44,562 nt of DNA from an uncultured Bacteroides sp. (GCA_902492205.1 CABUKU010000024.1:1-44562); one strand, 5' to 3'. Shown: positions 14,622-24,730, counted from the first letter of the stretch. The notes: generated by a model not told the origin, from the sequence alone. Translations and numbers: made by a program.

Positions 14622-15935
14622 TTATTTTTTAAGTTCTGCGTAGGTTTCTTTAATCAGGAATACACAAACGGCGCCGATAATTAAGAATACTCCTGCCATA
14701 ACCAGCATGTCTACCTGCTTTCCTCCAACAATATGCAGCAATGTTCCTCCAACGAGGGCTGCTACGATTTGCGGAACGCAAATCGTTCCGTTAAATAATC
14801 CGAGATAAGCTCCCATATTCTTTCCGGAAACGGAGTTTGTAAGGATAGTAAAAGGCATAGCCAACATAGCTGCCCATGCGCAACCTATCAGAAGATAAGA
14901 TGCAAACAGTATATACTGATCGTGAACAAATATGGTAGAGATAAATCCTATTCCTCCCAATACCAAACTGAGGGAATATGCCAGTTTGCGTGATTTGAAC
15001 ATCGGGAGTAGAATAGCCCAGCATACGGAACCGATAGCTTGCACGGCAAACAATACGCCAACCCAGTTGCCGGCTTCTTGGTATCCGGCTGAACTTGTAT
15101 CTGTGGTTCCCCAAACATTATCGGCAATTGCCCCATTGGTGTAAGTCCACATGTACATAAAAGCAGCCCATGAGAAGAACTGAACTAATCCAACTGTCCA
15201 GAATACTTTGGGGGCATTCTTCAACAAAGTGATAAAGTCTGCCTTTTGGCTTTTCTCTGCCGCAGTTATTCCGTGAAATTCTTCAAACTCTTTTGGAGGC
15301 ATCTCTTTTACTTTTACACTTGTATAGATCACGCAGAATATAAGTATGGCTGCACCGATATAGAATGAATAAATTACAGAATCGGGAATAATGCCCGGAG
15401 CTGCAATGTTACTGATACCTACGGCTGTGAAAATGTATGGGAATAAGTATCCTACCAAACTACCGGCATTGCACAGGAAGCTCTGGATAGAGTAGGCAAG
15501 TCCTTTTTGTTTTTCGTTAACCAAGTCACCAACCAACATCTTGAATGGTTGCATAGCCATGTTAATGGAAGTATCAAGAAACATCAAAGATACCAGACCG
15601 AATGTCATGGCATTGATGTAACGTGTGAAACTACCTGCGTTAGGCAACAGGCACATTACGATAACTGCAATTAATGAACCGATGAACAGATAAGGAATTC
15701 TTCGTCCCCAACGGGTCCATGTTTTATCGCTTGCCGAACCTATAATGGGCTGTACAATGATTCCTGCCAACGGTGGAAGAATCCAGAAATAACTTAGATT
15801 ATGCGGATCTGCACCTAATGTTGCAAAAATACGGCTGATATTAGCACTTTGAAGTGCATAAGCAATTTGAACACCAAAGAAACCGAAACTGATATTCCAC
15901 AGTTTCCAAAAATTTAAATCGGGTTTTGTCTTCAT
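14622..15935 (-). CDS. MFS sugar transporter (glycoside/maltose type)
   Basis: The 437-residue protein has twelve hydrophobic segments and MFS loop motifs, including SASDKTWTRWGRRIPYLFIG between helices 2 and 3. The N-terminus (NFWKLWNISFGFFGVQIAYALQ) is typical of the SLC45-like disaccharide symporters found with GH65 and GH13 genes in Bacteroidetes. It would carry maltose or short maltodextrins across the inner membrane. It lies 26 bp downstream of lacI and 74 bp upstream of the GH65 gene, forming a lacI-transporter-phosphorylase operon. Confidence 0.88.
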   Translation of the reverse strand: MKTKPDLNFWKLWNISFGFFGVQIAYALQSANISRIFATLGADPHNLSYFWILPPLAGIIVQPIIGSASDKTWTRWGRRIPYLFIGSLIAVIVMCLLPNAGSFTRYINAMTFGLVSLMFLDTSINMAMQPFKMLVGDLVNEKQKGLAYSIQSFLCNAGSLVGYLFPYIFTAVGISNIAAPGIIPDSVIYSFYIGAAILIFCVIYTSVKVKEMPPKEFEEFHGITAAEKSQKADFITLLKNAPKVFWTVGLVQFFSWAAFMYMWTYTNGAIADNVWGTTDTSSAGYQEAGNWVGVLFAVQAIGSVCWAILLPMFKSRKLAYSLSLVLGGIGFISTIFVHDQYILFASYLLIGCAWAAMLAMPFTILTNSVSGKNMGAYLGLFNGTICVPQIVAALVGGTLLHIVGGKQVDMLVMAGVFLIIGAVCVFLIKETYAELKK

Positions 15936-15961
15936 GAATATGGTTATTTATTTGTTTTCAT

Positions 15962-16975
15962 CTATTTTGTTGTGCCTCTTACTACGAGGTTTGTCTTTAC
16001 TATCTTATTCATTATTCGTTTTTCCTCTGAACCGTTTTCCAATTTGTCTATCAGAATGTTTATTGCATTTTCACCCACTTCCTGCCCTCGCTGTTCCACA
16101 GTTGTCAATTTGGGATCTGTAGACTGTGCTATGACTTCATCCGTAAATCCACAGATGGAAACTTCATCCGGTACTTTTACTCCTACCAGTTTGCAAGAAT
16201 ACAGTATTCCGGCTGCCGTATCGTCATTGATTGCAAAGAACCCATCCGGTCGGTTTTTTGATTCCAGAATATCGGGAGTAATGGCAATGGCCTGTTCACG
16301 CGTGTCGCATATCTTTATCATGCTGTCATCAACAGGTATTTTATATTTTTTCATTGCATCCAGATAACCGTTTCTCCTATTCTTTGATATTTCCAGATTA
16401 AGTGGCGCACTGTAAAAGAAGATACGTTTGCATCCTGTTTGAATCATATATTCAACGGCAGAAAAGGCACCGGCATAGTCATCCACTACTACACGTTCTG
16501 TGTTTATGCCTGTGCATATCCTGTCATAGAATACGATCGGAATATTATTATCCAATAATTCCTGATAGTGATCATAGCAAGACGTGTCTTTAGCCAAAGA
16601 AGTAATTACTCCGCAAACCCTTGTCTCTAGGAACGAATGAACTATTTTCACTTCGCGCTCATATTCTTCATTGGATTGTGCTACAATAATATTGTATCCT
16701 TTTTGTGAAGCCACTTCTTCAATACCGCTTAGTACACATGAAAAGAAGTGATGCACAAATTGTGGAATAATGACTCCGATGGTATTTGATTTGCTGGTGC
16801 GTAAATTTAGAGCCAGAACATTCGGTTTATAATTATGTTCACGCGCGTAATTATTAATAAGGTCCCTTGTTTCTTGACTGATATCGGGATTATTTTTTAA
16901 CGCTCTTGACACTGTAGATGGTGATACATCTAAAGCCTTAGCAATATCCTTAATTGTGATTTGAGGTTTATTCAT
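15962..16975 (-). CDS. LacI family transcriptional regulator
   Basis: The 337-residue protein begins with a LacI-type helix-turn-helix (ITIKDIAKALDVSPSTVSRAL, residues 6-26, given here split by its motif) and hinge, followed by a periplasmic-binding-protein-like effector domain with the NTIGVIIPQ and GFFAINDDTAAGIL blocks. Start 16975 gives the standard N-terminus; an upstream in-frame ATG at 16984 adds three residues only. It probably controls both this operon and the divergent susC operon, since a clear LacI-type operator lies between them at 17120-17133. The sugar effector is likely maltose or a related glucoside, by context. Confidence 0.93.
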   Translation of the reverse strand: MNKPQITIKDIAKALDVSPSTVSRALKNNPDISQETRDLINNYAREHNYKPNVLALNLRTSKSNTIGVIIPQFVHHFFSCVLSGIEEVASQKGYNIIVAQSNEEYEREVKIVHSFLETRVCGVITSLAKDTSCYDHYQELLDNNIPIVFYDRICTGINTERVVVDDYAGAFSAVEYMIQTGCKRIFFYSAPLNLEISKNRRNGYLDAMKKYKIPVDDSMIKICDTREQAIAITPDILESKNRPDGFFAINDDTAAGILYSCKLVGVKVPDEVSICGFTDEVIAQSTDPKLTTVEQRGQEVGENAINILIDKLENGSEEKRIMNKIVKTNLVVRGTTK

Positions 16976-16992
16976 GGTAATCAACTTTCAGC

Positions 16993-17022
16993 CAAAGGTA
17001 AACTATTTAATTCAAAATCAAT
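16993..17022 (-). promoter_or_regulatory. Promoter of the lacI-MFS-GH65 operon
   Basis: On the minus strand ATTG (17019-17022), 18 bp and TACCTTTG (16993-17000). It gives a leader of only about 10 nt before the lacI start. Confidence 0.5.
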
Positions 17023-17093
17023 CAGGGCTTTGAATACTTTAAGTTTTTCTATGCAACAAAAATAATTAGAATATTAACAAGGTATGAATCGCA

Positions 17094-17109
17094 ATAGTTC
17101 GTTAACTAT
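17094..17109. promoter_or_regulatory. Palindrome in the lacI-susC intergenic region
   Basis: ATAGTT and AACTAT face each other across CGTT. It lies 10 bp from the LacI-type operator and may be a second binding site, though its sequence is unlike a LacI operator. Confidence 0.35.
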
Positions 17110-17119
17110 GTTATAAATG

Positions 17120-17133
17120 TGCAAACGATTGCA
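17120..17133. promoter_or_regulatory. LacI-family operator
   Basis: TGCAAACGATTGCA is a near-perfect palindrome around a central CG, the classic shape of LacI/PurR/CcpA-family sites. It is about 36 bp upstream of the susC -33 element and about 100 bp upstream of the lacI promoter. A position upstream of the susC promoter suits activation rather than simple blocking. Confidence 0.75.
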
Positions 17134-17166
17134 TGATGTAAAATGTATTTTTGAATATTATTGAAT

Positions 17167-17196
17167 ATTGATACTCGTTAATTAATAATACTTTTG
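17167..17196 (+). promoter_or_regulatory. Promoter of the PUL 1 susC operon
   Basis: ATTG (17167-17170), 18 bp and TACTTTTG (17189-17196) fit the consensus. The -33 lies in the second of two tandem TTGAATATT copies (17151-17169). The leader to the ATG at 17278 would be about 75 nt and is AT-rich with no clear structure. Confidence 0.5.
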
Positions 17197-17277
17197 TTAT
17201 GTCATAATGCGGCAAAATTAATAAAAAGTTGCCTAAAATTATAATTCATTATATTGTTAACTTTAATTTTTAGATGC

Positions 17278-20200
17278 ATGAAGCAAGTTAATCTTAGAAT
17301 CTATCAAAAGGTTCTTCCCCTATTGTTAGGGTTGTTCTTGTCATTAGGTGCTTTTGCGCAGGAAATCACAGTCAAAGGACATGTGAAAGATGTGCAGGGT
17401 GAGCCTATTATTGGTGCGAATGTTGTAGTGAAAGGTACTACAACCGGAACTATTACCGATTTTGATGGTAATTTTCAACTTCAGGCTCCTCAAGGAGCAA
17501 TAATCTCTATTTCTTTTATTGGTTATAAACCTATTGAAGTAAAGGCTGCAAGTTCTATTATTGCAACATTGGAAGATGATGCACAATTATTGGAAAATGT
17601 GGTTGTTATTGGTTATGGTACGGTAAAGAAAAATGATGCAACCGGTTCCGTAACTGCAATTAAAGCAGATGATAAAAATAAGGGAGTCGTTGTTAATCCA
17701 CAAGATATGTTGGCGGGTAAAGTTGCCGGTGTATCTGTAACATCTTCCGGTGGTCAGCCGGGTGCAGGAGCTTCGATTCGAATTCGTGGTGGTTCTTCTT
17801 TGTCTGCAAGTAATGATCCGTTAGTTGTTATCGACGGAGTAGTAATGAGTGGTGCTTCTGCCGATGGTTTAAGTAACCCGTTAAGTACGGTTAATCCGTC
17901 TGATATTGAAACGTTCACCGTATTAAAAGATGCATCGGCTGCTGCTATTTATGGTTCGCGTGCATCTAATGGTGTGATTATCATTACAACAAAGAAAGGT
18001 AAATCTGGAAAAGTAAAATTCAACTATACAGGTAACGTATCAGTTAGTACTAAGCGTACTTCGTTAGATGTATTATCAGCTGATGAATTTAGAGATTATA
18101 TTACTAATAGTCCTATTTCTACCGATGCTATGGTAACAGCCTTAAATCTTTATCCTAATGTAAGTACAAACTGGCAAGATGAAGTATTTAGAGCTGCAAT
18201 TTCTACAGATCATGCACTTAGTGCATTTGGCTCTATAAAAGATTTCCTTCCTTACCGCGTTTCTTTTGGTTATACTGATCAAAACGGTATTATTAAAACT
18301 TCAAATTTTCAGCGTTATACAGGAAGTATTTCCTTAACTCCAACTTTCTTTGATAATCATTTGAATTTCAACTTGAATGGTAAAGGGGTATATATTAAGA
18401 ATAAGTTTGGGGATGTAGGAGCTGTGGGTGCAGCAGTAAGCTTTGACCCTACTAAACCCGTTATGAATGGAAATACAAAATATGGAGGTTACTATACTTG
18501 GACAAGTGATGGAACTCCCGATGGAGGTAAAATGGGATCAACAGGAACTAATCCTGTATCATTATTAACTATGAGAGATAATACTTCTGATGTAAAATCA
18601 TTTATTGGTAATGCACAAATTGATTATAAATTGCATTTCTTCCCAGATTTAAAATTAAATTTGAATTTGGCTTATGATTATACAAAGAGTGAAGGTCATG
18701 ATTATACTGATCCTAATGCTCCGGGAAGTTATCAGACAGATGATAATAAAACAGGTAATAGCTATAGATATAATAATACAAGAGATAATAAGTTACTTGA
18801 TTTTTATGCTCAGTATATGAAAGACGTTGAAGCTATTTCGAGTCATTTTGATGTAATGGCAGGTTATTCTTACCAGAATTATCATACGAAGGCTGATAAT
18901 ATTTCTTATTATTTAACGAGAGAAGAAGGTAAGTATGGTCAGGAAAGCGAATTAAAGACTCCTCTGAAAAATACGGAAAGTAGATACGTTTTAGTGTCTT
19001 TCTATGGTCGCTTAAACTATTCTTTATTGGATAAATATTTGATGACTTTCACTTTGCGTGATGATGCGTCTTCTCGTTTTGCTAAAGATAGCCGTTGGGG
19101 ATTATTCCCATCCGTTGCTTTAGGTTGGAAGATTAGCGATGAAGCATTTATGAAGAAATTTGAGAACTTAAACGAATTGAAGTTACGTTTAGGATGGGGT
19201 ATTACTGGGCAACAAAATATCAATCAGGGTGATTATCCTTATCTTTCAGTGTATAGAAATGGTAAAGGAGGAGCAAGTTACCCAATGTATGATGCACAAG
19301 GAAACGTAACTTGGGTAAATGTTTTGGCTCCTACAGCTGCAAGCCCTACATTGAAATGGGAAGAAACTACTACTTATAATGTGGGTGTTGATTATGGAAT
19401 CCTTGGTAATCGTATTAACGGATCTGTCGATTTTTATTATCGTAAAACAAATGATTTGATTAATGCTGAAGTAAATGTTCCGGCAGGTACAGACTTTGCT
19501 GAATACGTAGTTTCCAATATTGGTTCTCTTGAAAATAAGGGTGTTGAATTTTCTATCAATGCAAAGCCGATAGTAACTAAGGATTGGACTTGGGATCTTG
19601 GATTTAATATAGCTTATAATAAGACAAAGATTACAGAGTTAACTTATAATGATAATTCAGATTCTCCGGGTAAGAGATTCGAATCTACCGGTGGTGATGG
19701 TGCAAAGACAATTAAAATTCACAGTGTAGGCTATGCTCCGAGTTCTTTCTATGTATATCAACAAGTGTATGATGTAAATGGTAATCCTATTGAAGGAGAA
19801 TATGTGGATAGAAATGGTGATGGAGAAATTAGCGATAAGGATATGTATCGCTATAAGAAACCGGCAGCAGATGTTTTGATGGGTTTTAACTCAAGACTTT
19901 CTTTCAAAAATTGGGATTTAGGATTTAACGGTCGTGTCAGCATAGGCAATTATAATTATAATTCAACAGCAGCCAATGCAGCATTGGGTATTGGTGAGAT
20001 TTTTGGTAATAATGCATTGGCAAATAAACCAAAATCTGTATTAAAGACTAAATTCATGACTAAACAAATTCAGTCCGATTATTTTGTTCAGAATGCATCA
20101 TTCCTTAAAATTGATAATATTACATTAGGATATAATTGTGAGAAACTATTTAAAGGATGTAATGCCCGTTTTTATGCAACGGTTCAAAATCCTATTGTGA

Positions 20201-20304
20201 TAACTAAGTATGATGGCATGGATCCTGAAGTAGACAATGGTATAGATAGAGATGTATATCCAAGACCTCTTACATTCTTATTTGGTGTTAATCTAAACTT
20301 CTAA
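17278..20304 (+). CDS. SusC-like TonB-dependent outer-membrane transporter (PUL 1)
   Basis: The 1008-residue product has a signal peptide ending GAFAQ, a carboxypeptidase-regulatory-like domain (about 28-105, VKGHVKDVQGEPIIGANVVVKG), a TonB-box region, a plug domain (about 115-235, with the SusC block RIRGGSSLSASNDPLVVIDG) and a 22-strand barrel ending FGVNLNF with terminal Phe. No STN domain is present, so it does not signal through an anti-sigma factor. With SusD it would import alpha-glucan oligosaccharides. Start 17278 was chosen over 17254 for its signal peptide. It is the first gene of susC-susD-susE-susF-amylase. Confidence 0.93.
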   Translation: MKQVNLRIYQKVLPLLLGLFLSLGAFAQEITVKGHVKDVQGEPIIGANVVVKGTTTGTITDFDGNFQLQAPQGAIISISFIGYKPIEVKAASSIIATLEDDAQLLENVVVIGYGTVKKNDATGSVTAIKADDKNKGVVVNPQDMLAGKVAGVSVTSSGGQPGAGASIRIRGGSSLSASNDPLVVIDGVVMSGASADGLSNPLSTVNPSDIETFTVLKDASAAAIYGSRASNGVIIITTKKGKSGKVKFNYTGNVSVSTKRTSLDVLSADEFRDYITNSPISTDAMVTALNLYPNVSTNWQDEVFRAAISTDHALSAFGSIKDFLPYRVSFGYTDQNGIIKTSNFQRYTGSISLTPTFFDNHLNFNLNGKGVYIKNKFGDVGAVGAAVSFDPTKPVMNGNTKYGGYYTWTSDGTPDGGKMGSTGTNPVSLLTMRDNTSDVKSFIGNAQIDYKLHFFPDLKLNLNLAYDYTKSEGHDYTDPNAPGSYQTDDNKTGNSYRYNNTRDNKLLDFYAQYMKDVEAISSHFDVMAGYSYQNYHTKADNISYYLTREEGKYGQESELKTPLKNTESRYVLVSFYGRLNYSLLDKYLMTFTLRDDASSRFAKDSRWGLFPSVALGWKISDEAFMKKFENLNELKLRLGWGITGQQNINQGDYPYLSVYRNGKGGASYPMYDAQGNVTWVNVLAPTAASPTLKWEETTTYNVGVDYGILGNRINGSVDFYYRKTNDLINAEVNVPAGTDFAEYVVSNIGSLENKGVEFSINAKPIVTKDWTWDLGFNIAYNKTKITELTYNDNSDSPGKRFESTGGDGAKTIKIHSVGYAPSSFYVYQQVYDVNGNPIEGEYVDRNGDGEISDKDMYRYKKPAADVLMGFNSRLSFKNWDLGFNGRVSIGNYNYNSTAANAALGIGEIFGNNALANKPKSVLKTKFMTKQIQSDYFVQNASFLKIDNITLGYNCEKLFKGCNARFYATVQNPIVITKYDGMDPEVDNGIDRDVYPRPLTFLFGVNLNF

Positions 20305-20316
20305 TATTTGACAGAT

Positions 20317-21999
20317 ATGAAAATCAATTTTAAAAAATATATATCGGTAGGTGTCGTTGCTTTATTTTTGATGACATCTTGTTTGGATGATTTAAATCAG
20401 GTTCCCCCATTGGATAAATCCAGTGAGACCGTTGTAAATCCAACTGATTGCCAGTCTTTTGTTGCAAAAATATATTCAGGCTTTGGACTTTCGGGAAATG
20501 TAGGACCCGGAGGAGGTGATCCTAATCAGGAACCGGATTTACAGGGTGGTGACCAAGGTTCATTAGTATTTCTACGTGGTTTACTTTCCATGCAAGAGTA
20601 TTGTACTGATGAAGCAACTTGGAACTGGTTAAGTAATCCGGGTATGACGGAGTTATGTACTATTAATTGGGATTATACATTTTTCTATGCTTATACTTTC
20701 TATCAGCGTGCGATGTTAAACATCCGCTATTGCAAAGAGTTTTTAGATATGTATCCTGCCGATTGCGGTATTCCTAATATTGAAAAATACAGAGATGAAG
20801 TTCGTACTTTACGCGCTATGAATTATTATTATTTAATAGATTTGTATCGTAATCCGGGAGTAGTTTGGGATGATAGTCCTACAAATGATAAATCTTGGAA
20901 ACCTTCTCAAATTGGTGCAAAAGCGATCTTTACAAAGATAGTTGATGAATTATTAGATTTGTCCGAGCATGGAAACTTAGATGAAACTCCATCTATGACT
21001 AATTATGGTCGTATGACTAAACCGGTTGTTAATACTTTGCTTACAAAATTCTATTTGAATGCAGAAGTTTATGTTGGGGAAAAAATGTATGATAAAGCTG
21101 CAAAATATGCTTCAAAAGTAATTAACTCAAATTTCGGTTTGGAAGATGATTATAGAAACTTGTTCTGTGGGGAGAACCATTTGACGGCATTAAAGAAGAA
21201 AGAAATTATTTATGCTATTCCTTTTGATAATGTGGAAGCTAAGAGTTTTGGAAGTACAATTATTGTTACTGGAGCTGCTTATGGTGGAGCTTTAGATCCA
21301 AAATGGTTTAGTTTAGATGCATCTTGGACTTGTGTGTTACCACGTCAGGAATTGGTTAAATTATTTGATGGTCCGGATCCTGATAACGGTATAAATTTGG
21401 ATGAACATAAGAGTCATATTAAGAAAGATCGTCGTTATTGTTTCTTTGATGTTAAGAGTTATGATGCTGCTGGAAATCCAGAATATCGAACTATGAATAT
21501 CAAAGCTGAAGACTGGAATTCGGGCTTCCTTTGCTATAAGTTTACTAACTTAAAGTGGGATGGAGTAAAGAGAGATGCTCCTACTGCAGATCCAGATACC
21601 GACTTCCCATTGTTCCGCTTGGCAGACATTTATTTGATCTATGCAGAATGTGCTGCACGCAATGCAGAAGGAACTAGTAAATCTACAGCTGTCGGCTACA
21701 TTAACGAGCTGCGTAAAAGAGCTAATGGCGATGATTCTCAGAATATTACAATATCAGATTTAACTTTAGATTTTATTTTAGATGAACGTGCACGTGAGTT
21801 ATACTGGGAAGGTCATCGTCGCACAGATTTGATTCGTTTTAATAAGTTCACTAAGAATTATGCTTGGGCATATAAAGGTGGAAAACCGACCGGTGTTGCC
21901 GATTTGAATGATAAGTTTAATCTCTATCCAATTAGTGATAAAGATTTGACCGCCAATCCGAATTTGGAACAGAATCCGGGCTACGATAAGTTGAAATAA
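20317..21999 (+). CDS. SusD/RagB-like glycan-binding lipoprotein (PUL 1)
   Basis: The 560-residue protein has a lipoprotein signal (lipobox MTSC, then LDDLNQVPP, a typical SusD N-terminus) and a TPR-like helical scaffold with the RTLRAMNYYYLIDLYRNPGV block (SusD TPR signature) and the C-terminal DERARELYWEGHRRTDLIRF motif ending in NPGY. It forms the lid of the SusC channel and binds the substrate at the surface. It begins 12 bp after susC. A TTG codon 9 nt upstream is an unlikely start. Confidence 0.94.
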   Translation: MKINFKKYISVGVVALFLMTSCLDDLNQVPPLDKSSETVVNPTDCQSFVAKIYSGFGLSGNVGPGGGDPNQEPDLQGGDQGSLVFLRGLLSMQEYCTDEATWNWLSNPGMTELCTINWDYTFFYAYTFYQRAMLNIRYCKEFLDMYPADCGIPNIEKYRDEVRTLRAMNYYYLIDLYRNPGVVWDDSPTNDKSWKPSQIGAKAIFTKIVDELLDLSEHGNLDETPSMTNYGRMTKPVVNTLLTKFYLNAEVYVGEKMYDKAAKYASKVINSNFGLEDDYRNLFCGENHLTALKKKEIIYAIPFDNVEAKSFGSTIIVTGAAYGGALDPKWFSLDASWTCVLPRQELVKLFDGPDPDNGINLDEHKSHIKKDRRYCFFDVKSYDAAGNPEYRTMNIKAEDWNSGFLCYKFTNLKWDGVKRDAPTADPDTDFPLFRLADIYLIYAECAARNAEGTSKSTAVGYINELRKRANGDDSQNITISDLTLDFILDERARELYWEGHRRTDLIRFNKFTKNYAWAYKGGKPTGVADLNDKFNLYPISDKDLTANPNLEQNPGYDKLK

Positions 22000-22033
22000 C
22001 AGCTTGTTTAACTTTTATAATTAAAAGAAAGAT

Positions 22034-23233
22034 ATGAAGAAATTAAATATATTCATGGTTTTGCTTCTGACATTGTCTGTATTTACAGCTTGTACAGATG
22101 ATAAGGATAGTAATCCTACTTATCAGGAACCGAAGGAGTTTGTGTTAAATACTCCGGCTTATGCTTCTACTATTGTAGATTTAAAGAATAGTGATAAACT
22201 TACTTTTTCATGGTCACAACCAGATTATGGTTATACTGCTGCAACCTCTTATACTCTTCAGATTGGTTTATCGAGTGAATTTAAAGATGAGACAGAAGAT
22301 GTTGCTGCCGATTATTGGACTTCACCAACAATTTATCCTTCTGCAAAGGTTGATTTAGATGCCGAAACATTAGCAAAAGCACTACTTAAATTACTGGATA
22401 TTAAGAATGAAGAGGATCCTAAACTTGCTAAGACTTTACCATTGTATGTTCGTGTAAAGGCAGAAGTTAAAAGTAACGGTATGGGAAGTATAATTTCGAA
22501 TGTTATAGAACTTCCCAAAGTTCAGCCTTACTTCGCTTCTAAAACAGTGGAACTTCCTCAAACAATGTATATTTGTAAATATAGTAATGGATGGGATTGG
22601 AAGAAGAGTGTTCCAATGGTGCTTGTAAATGGTAATATGGGTATGCTTTGGTCAATCAATTATTATGCAGCCAATACTGAAATGATGTTGAATAGCGAAC
22701 AAGAAGATTCAGAAGATAAGGTACAATTTACAGCTGGTATTTGTCCGGATGCATCTGTAGCTCTTGCTGGAGTTGAAGCTGGCGATAACGGAGGTATTTT
22801 GATAAAAAATGCAGGTTGGTATATTACTGTGATTACTTCTACATTAGTAGAGGAGAATGGTGAAAATAAACTTTCTTATCAGGTAGAGTTCCGTAAACCG
22901 GATATCTATTTGACAGGAAATCCTGCCGGTGGATGGAATGTGTTTGAGGAAGCTAATAAGTTTACAGTACCAACGACACTGGATGGTGAGTTTGTTTCTC
23001 CTGTATTCCTTCCTACAACAGAACAAGATGGAGATGATCCTGCAATGTCATTGAGAATATGTGTGCTGATTTTGGATAGCCCTGCCGATAATTGGTGGAA
23101 GAGTGAATTCCTTCTTAGAGACGGTGTTATTGAATACCGTGGTAATGGAGGTGATCAAAATCCGCGCGTAGTGGTAGAAGCTGGTAAACGTGCTTATCTG
23201 AATTTCTCGACGGGAACAGGACACATTGAATAA
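22034..23233 (+). CDS. SusE-like outer-membrane starch-binding lipoprotein
   Basis: The 399-residue protein starts with a lipoprotein signal (lipobox FTAC) followed by a SusE N-terminal domain (about 35-130): FVLNTPAYASTIVDLKNSDK and LTFSWSQPDYGYTAATSYTLQIGLS. The rest is beta-rich and resembles the carbohydrate-binding modules of SusE/SusF. Such proteins sit on the cell surface and bind glucan without hydrolysing it. It is third in the operon, 34 bp after susD. Confidence 0.88.
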   Translation: MKKLNIFMVLLLTLSVFTACTDDKDSNPTYQEPKEFVLNTPAYASTIVDLKNSDKLTFSWSQPDYGYTAATSYTLQIGLSSEFKDETEDVAADYWTSPTIYPSAKVDLDAETLAKALLKLLDIKNEEDPKLAKTLPLYVRVKAEVKSNGMGSIISNVIELPKVQPYFASKTVELPQTMYICKYSNGWDWKKSVPMVLVNGNMGMLWSINYYAANTEMMLNSEQEDSEDKVQFTAGICPDASVALAGVEAGDNGGILIKNAGWYITVITSTLVEENGENKLSYQVEFRKPDIYLTGNPAGGWNVFEEANKFTVPTTLDGEFVSPVFLPTTEQDGDDPAMSLRICVLILDSPADNWWKSEFLLRDGVIEYRGNGGDQNPRVVVEAGKRAYLNFSTGTGHIE

Positions 23234-23266
23234 GTTTATTGAATAATCTTATAAAAAGAAAGAACA

Positions 23267-24709
23267 ATGAAAAAAACATTATTATATAGCATGTTGATAC
23301 TTTCGCTCGGCTTCACTGCTTGTACGGAAGACTTCAACGAGGGTATTGCTGCTCCTCAAAAAAATGAACAGGAAGAGGCTCTGAAAGCCGATTTCCAGAT
23401 TACTTCATCGGGAGAAGCCTATGTTTTACCTGATTTAGCGAGTGATGAAATAACTTTGGCAACTATAGCAACTCCTCCGGTTCTGCCGGAGGGAGCTACC
23501 GTTAAATATGATTTGTATTTATCGGCTACCGAAGATTTTGCGAAGATAGATACTGTTGAAGTAGTAGGTGATTATAAGGTGACTAAAGAAGACTTGCAGG
23601 CTTTGGTAGAAAAGAACTATGGAAAGAAACCCGAAGCAAGAGATGTCTATATGTTGGCATGTGCTTATGTAAAAATGGCTAATACCACAGGTTACATGTT
23701 GAAATCGAATGTTATCAAGTTTACTGTTACCCCTCAAGCTCCGCTTATTGAAAGTGCTTATTATTTGTATGGAGCTTCTACAAGTTGGGCAAAGGATAAC
23801 GTGTTACAGTTCTCTCATAGTGATAAAGATGTATATGATGATCCTATCTTTACCATTATGGTTCCGGCAGTGACCGATGGTAGTGGAAATGTTAGTGACT
23901 ATTGGTTTAAAATAGCTTCTCAATCGAGTGTTGATGCCGAAGCTGCAAATGCCGGTGATCTTGAAACTGTGGGTATTTTAGGTGCTGCTGTAGATGGTGG
24001 CTTAGATGGTAAACTGATTGCAACAGATCCGAAAGCAATGAAAATACCTGCAAGTGATTATAAATTTATCAAGATCACTTTGAATATGATGGAATATACT
24101 TATGAAGTTGAAACACTCGATGCTTCTCCTTATCTTTGGGTACCGGGAGAACACAATGGATGGGGCGATGCTTTTGCTAATCCGGGTACTCTTTATTCGG
24201 CTTCAATGGATATGAAATATTCAGGTTTTATTTATTTGAATGGTGACTTTAAACTTACTGCACAAGCTAATTGGGGACCTGTTGAGTATAACTTTGATAA
24301 TGTAGCATCAAAAAGTGATAATATTCTTGCCGGTGGTGGGTCTAATTTTAAAATATCAGAAGCCGGATTCTACTATCTTACAATAGATCTTAATAAAAAT
24401 AATTTAAATGCTGCGAAGACTGAATGGAGTATAATAGGTGATGCTGTCGGTGGTTGGAGTATTGAAAATGATGTAGTGATGGCTTATGACGCAGCAACTA
24501 ATTGTTGGTCTGTTACTACTGATTTAGCGGTGGGGCCGTTTAAATTCCGTGCTAATAAAGATTGGGCTATCAATGTAGGAGGTACACCTACTGAGCTTAC
24601 ATTTAATAACAGTAATAATTTGGATAATGCAGAAGCCGGTAATTATACTGTGAAATTGTATTTGGCTAATGATAAAGTGAACTATTGTACAATAACAAAG
24701 AATAACTAA
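23267..24709 (+). CDS. SusE/SusF-like surface glycan-binding lipoprotein
   Basis: The 480-residue protein has lipobox FTAC and a SusE-type first domain (about 35-155). Two or more carbohydrate-binding modules follow, recognised by Trp-containing repeats: LWVPGEHNGWGDAFANP (about 290) and a later block WSIIGDAVGGWSIENDVVM. These resemble the starch-binding modules of SusF. It is fourth in the operon, 33 bp after the SusE-like gene. A terminator-like hairpin follows it before the amylase gene. Confidence 0.87.
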   Translation: MKKTLLYSMLILSLGFTACTEDFNEGIAAPQKNEQEEALKADFQITSSGEAYVLPDLASDEITLATIATPPVLPEGATVKYDLYLSATEDFAKIDTVEVVGDYKVTKEDLQALVEKNYGKKPEARDVYMLACAYVKMANTTGYMLKSNVIKFTVTPQAPLIESAYYLYGASTSWAKDNVLQFSHSDKDVYDDPIFTIMVPAVTDGSGNVSDYWFKIASQSSVDAEAANAGDLETVGILGAAVDGGLDGKLIATDPKAMKIPASDYKFIKITLNMMEYTYEVETLDASPYLWVPGEHNGWGDAFANPGTLYSASMDMKYSGFIYLNGDFKLTAQANWGPVEYNFDNVASKSDNILAGGGSNFKISEAGFYYLTIDLNKNNLNAAKTEWSIIGDAVGGWSIENDVVMAYDAATNCWSVTTDLAVGPFKFRANKDWAINVGGTPTELTFNNSNNLDNAEAGNYTVKLYLANDKVNYCTITKNN

Positions 24710-24730
24710 TATAAAAATTAGATTAAAGGT

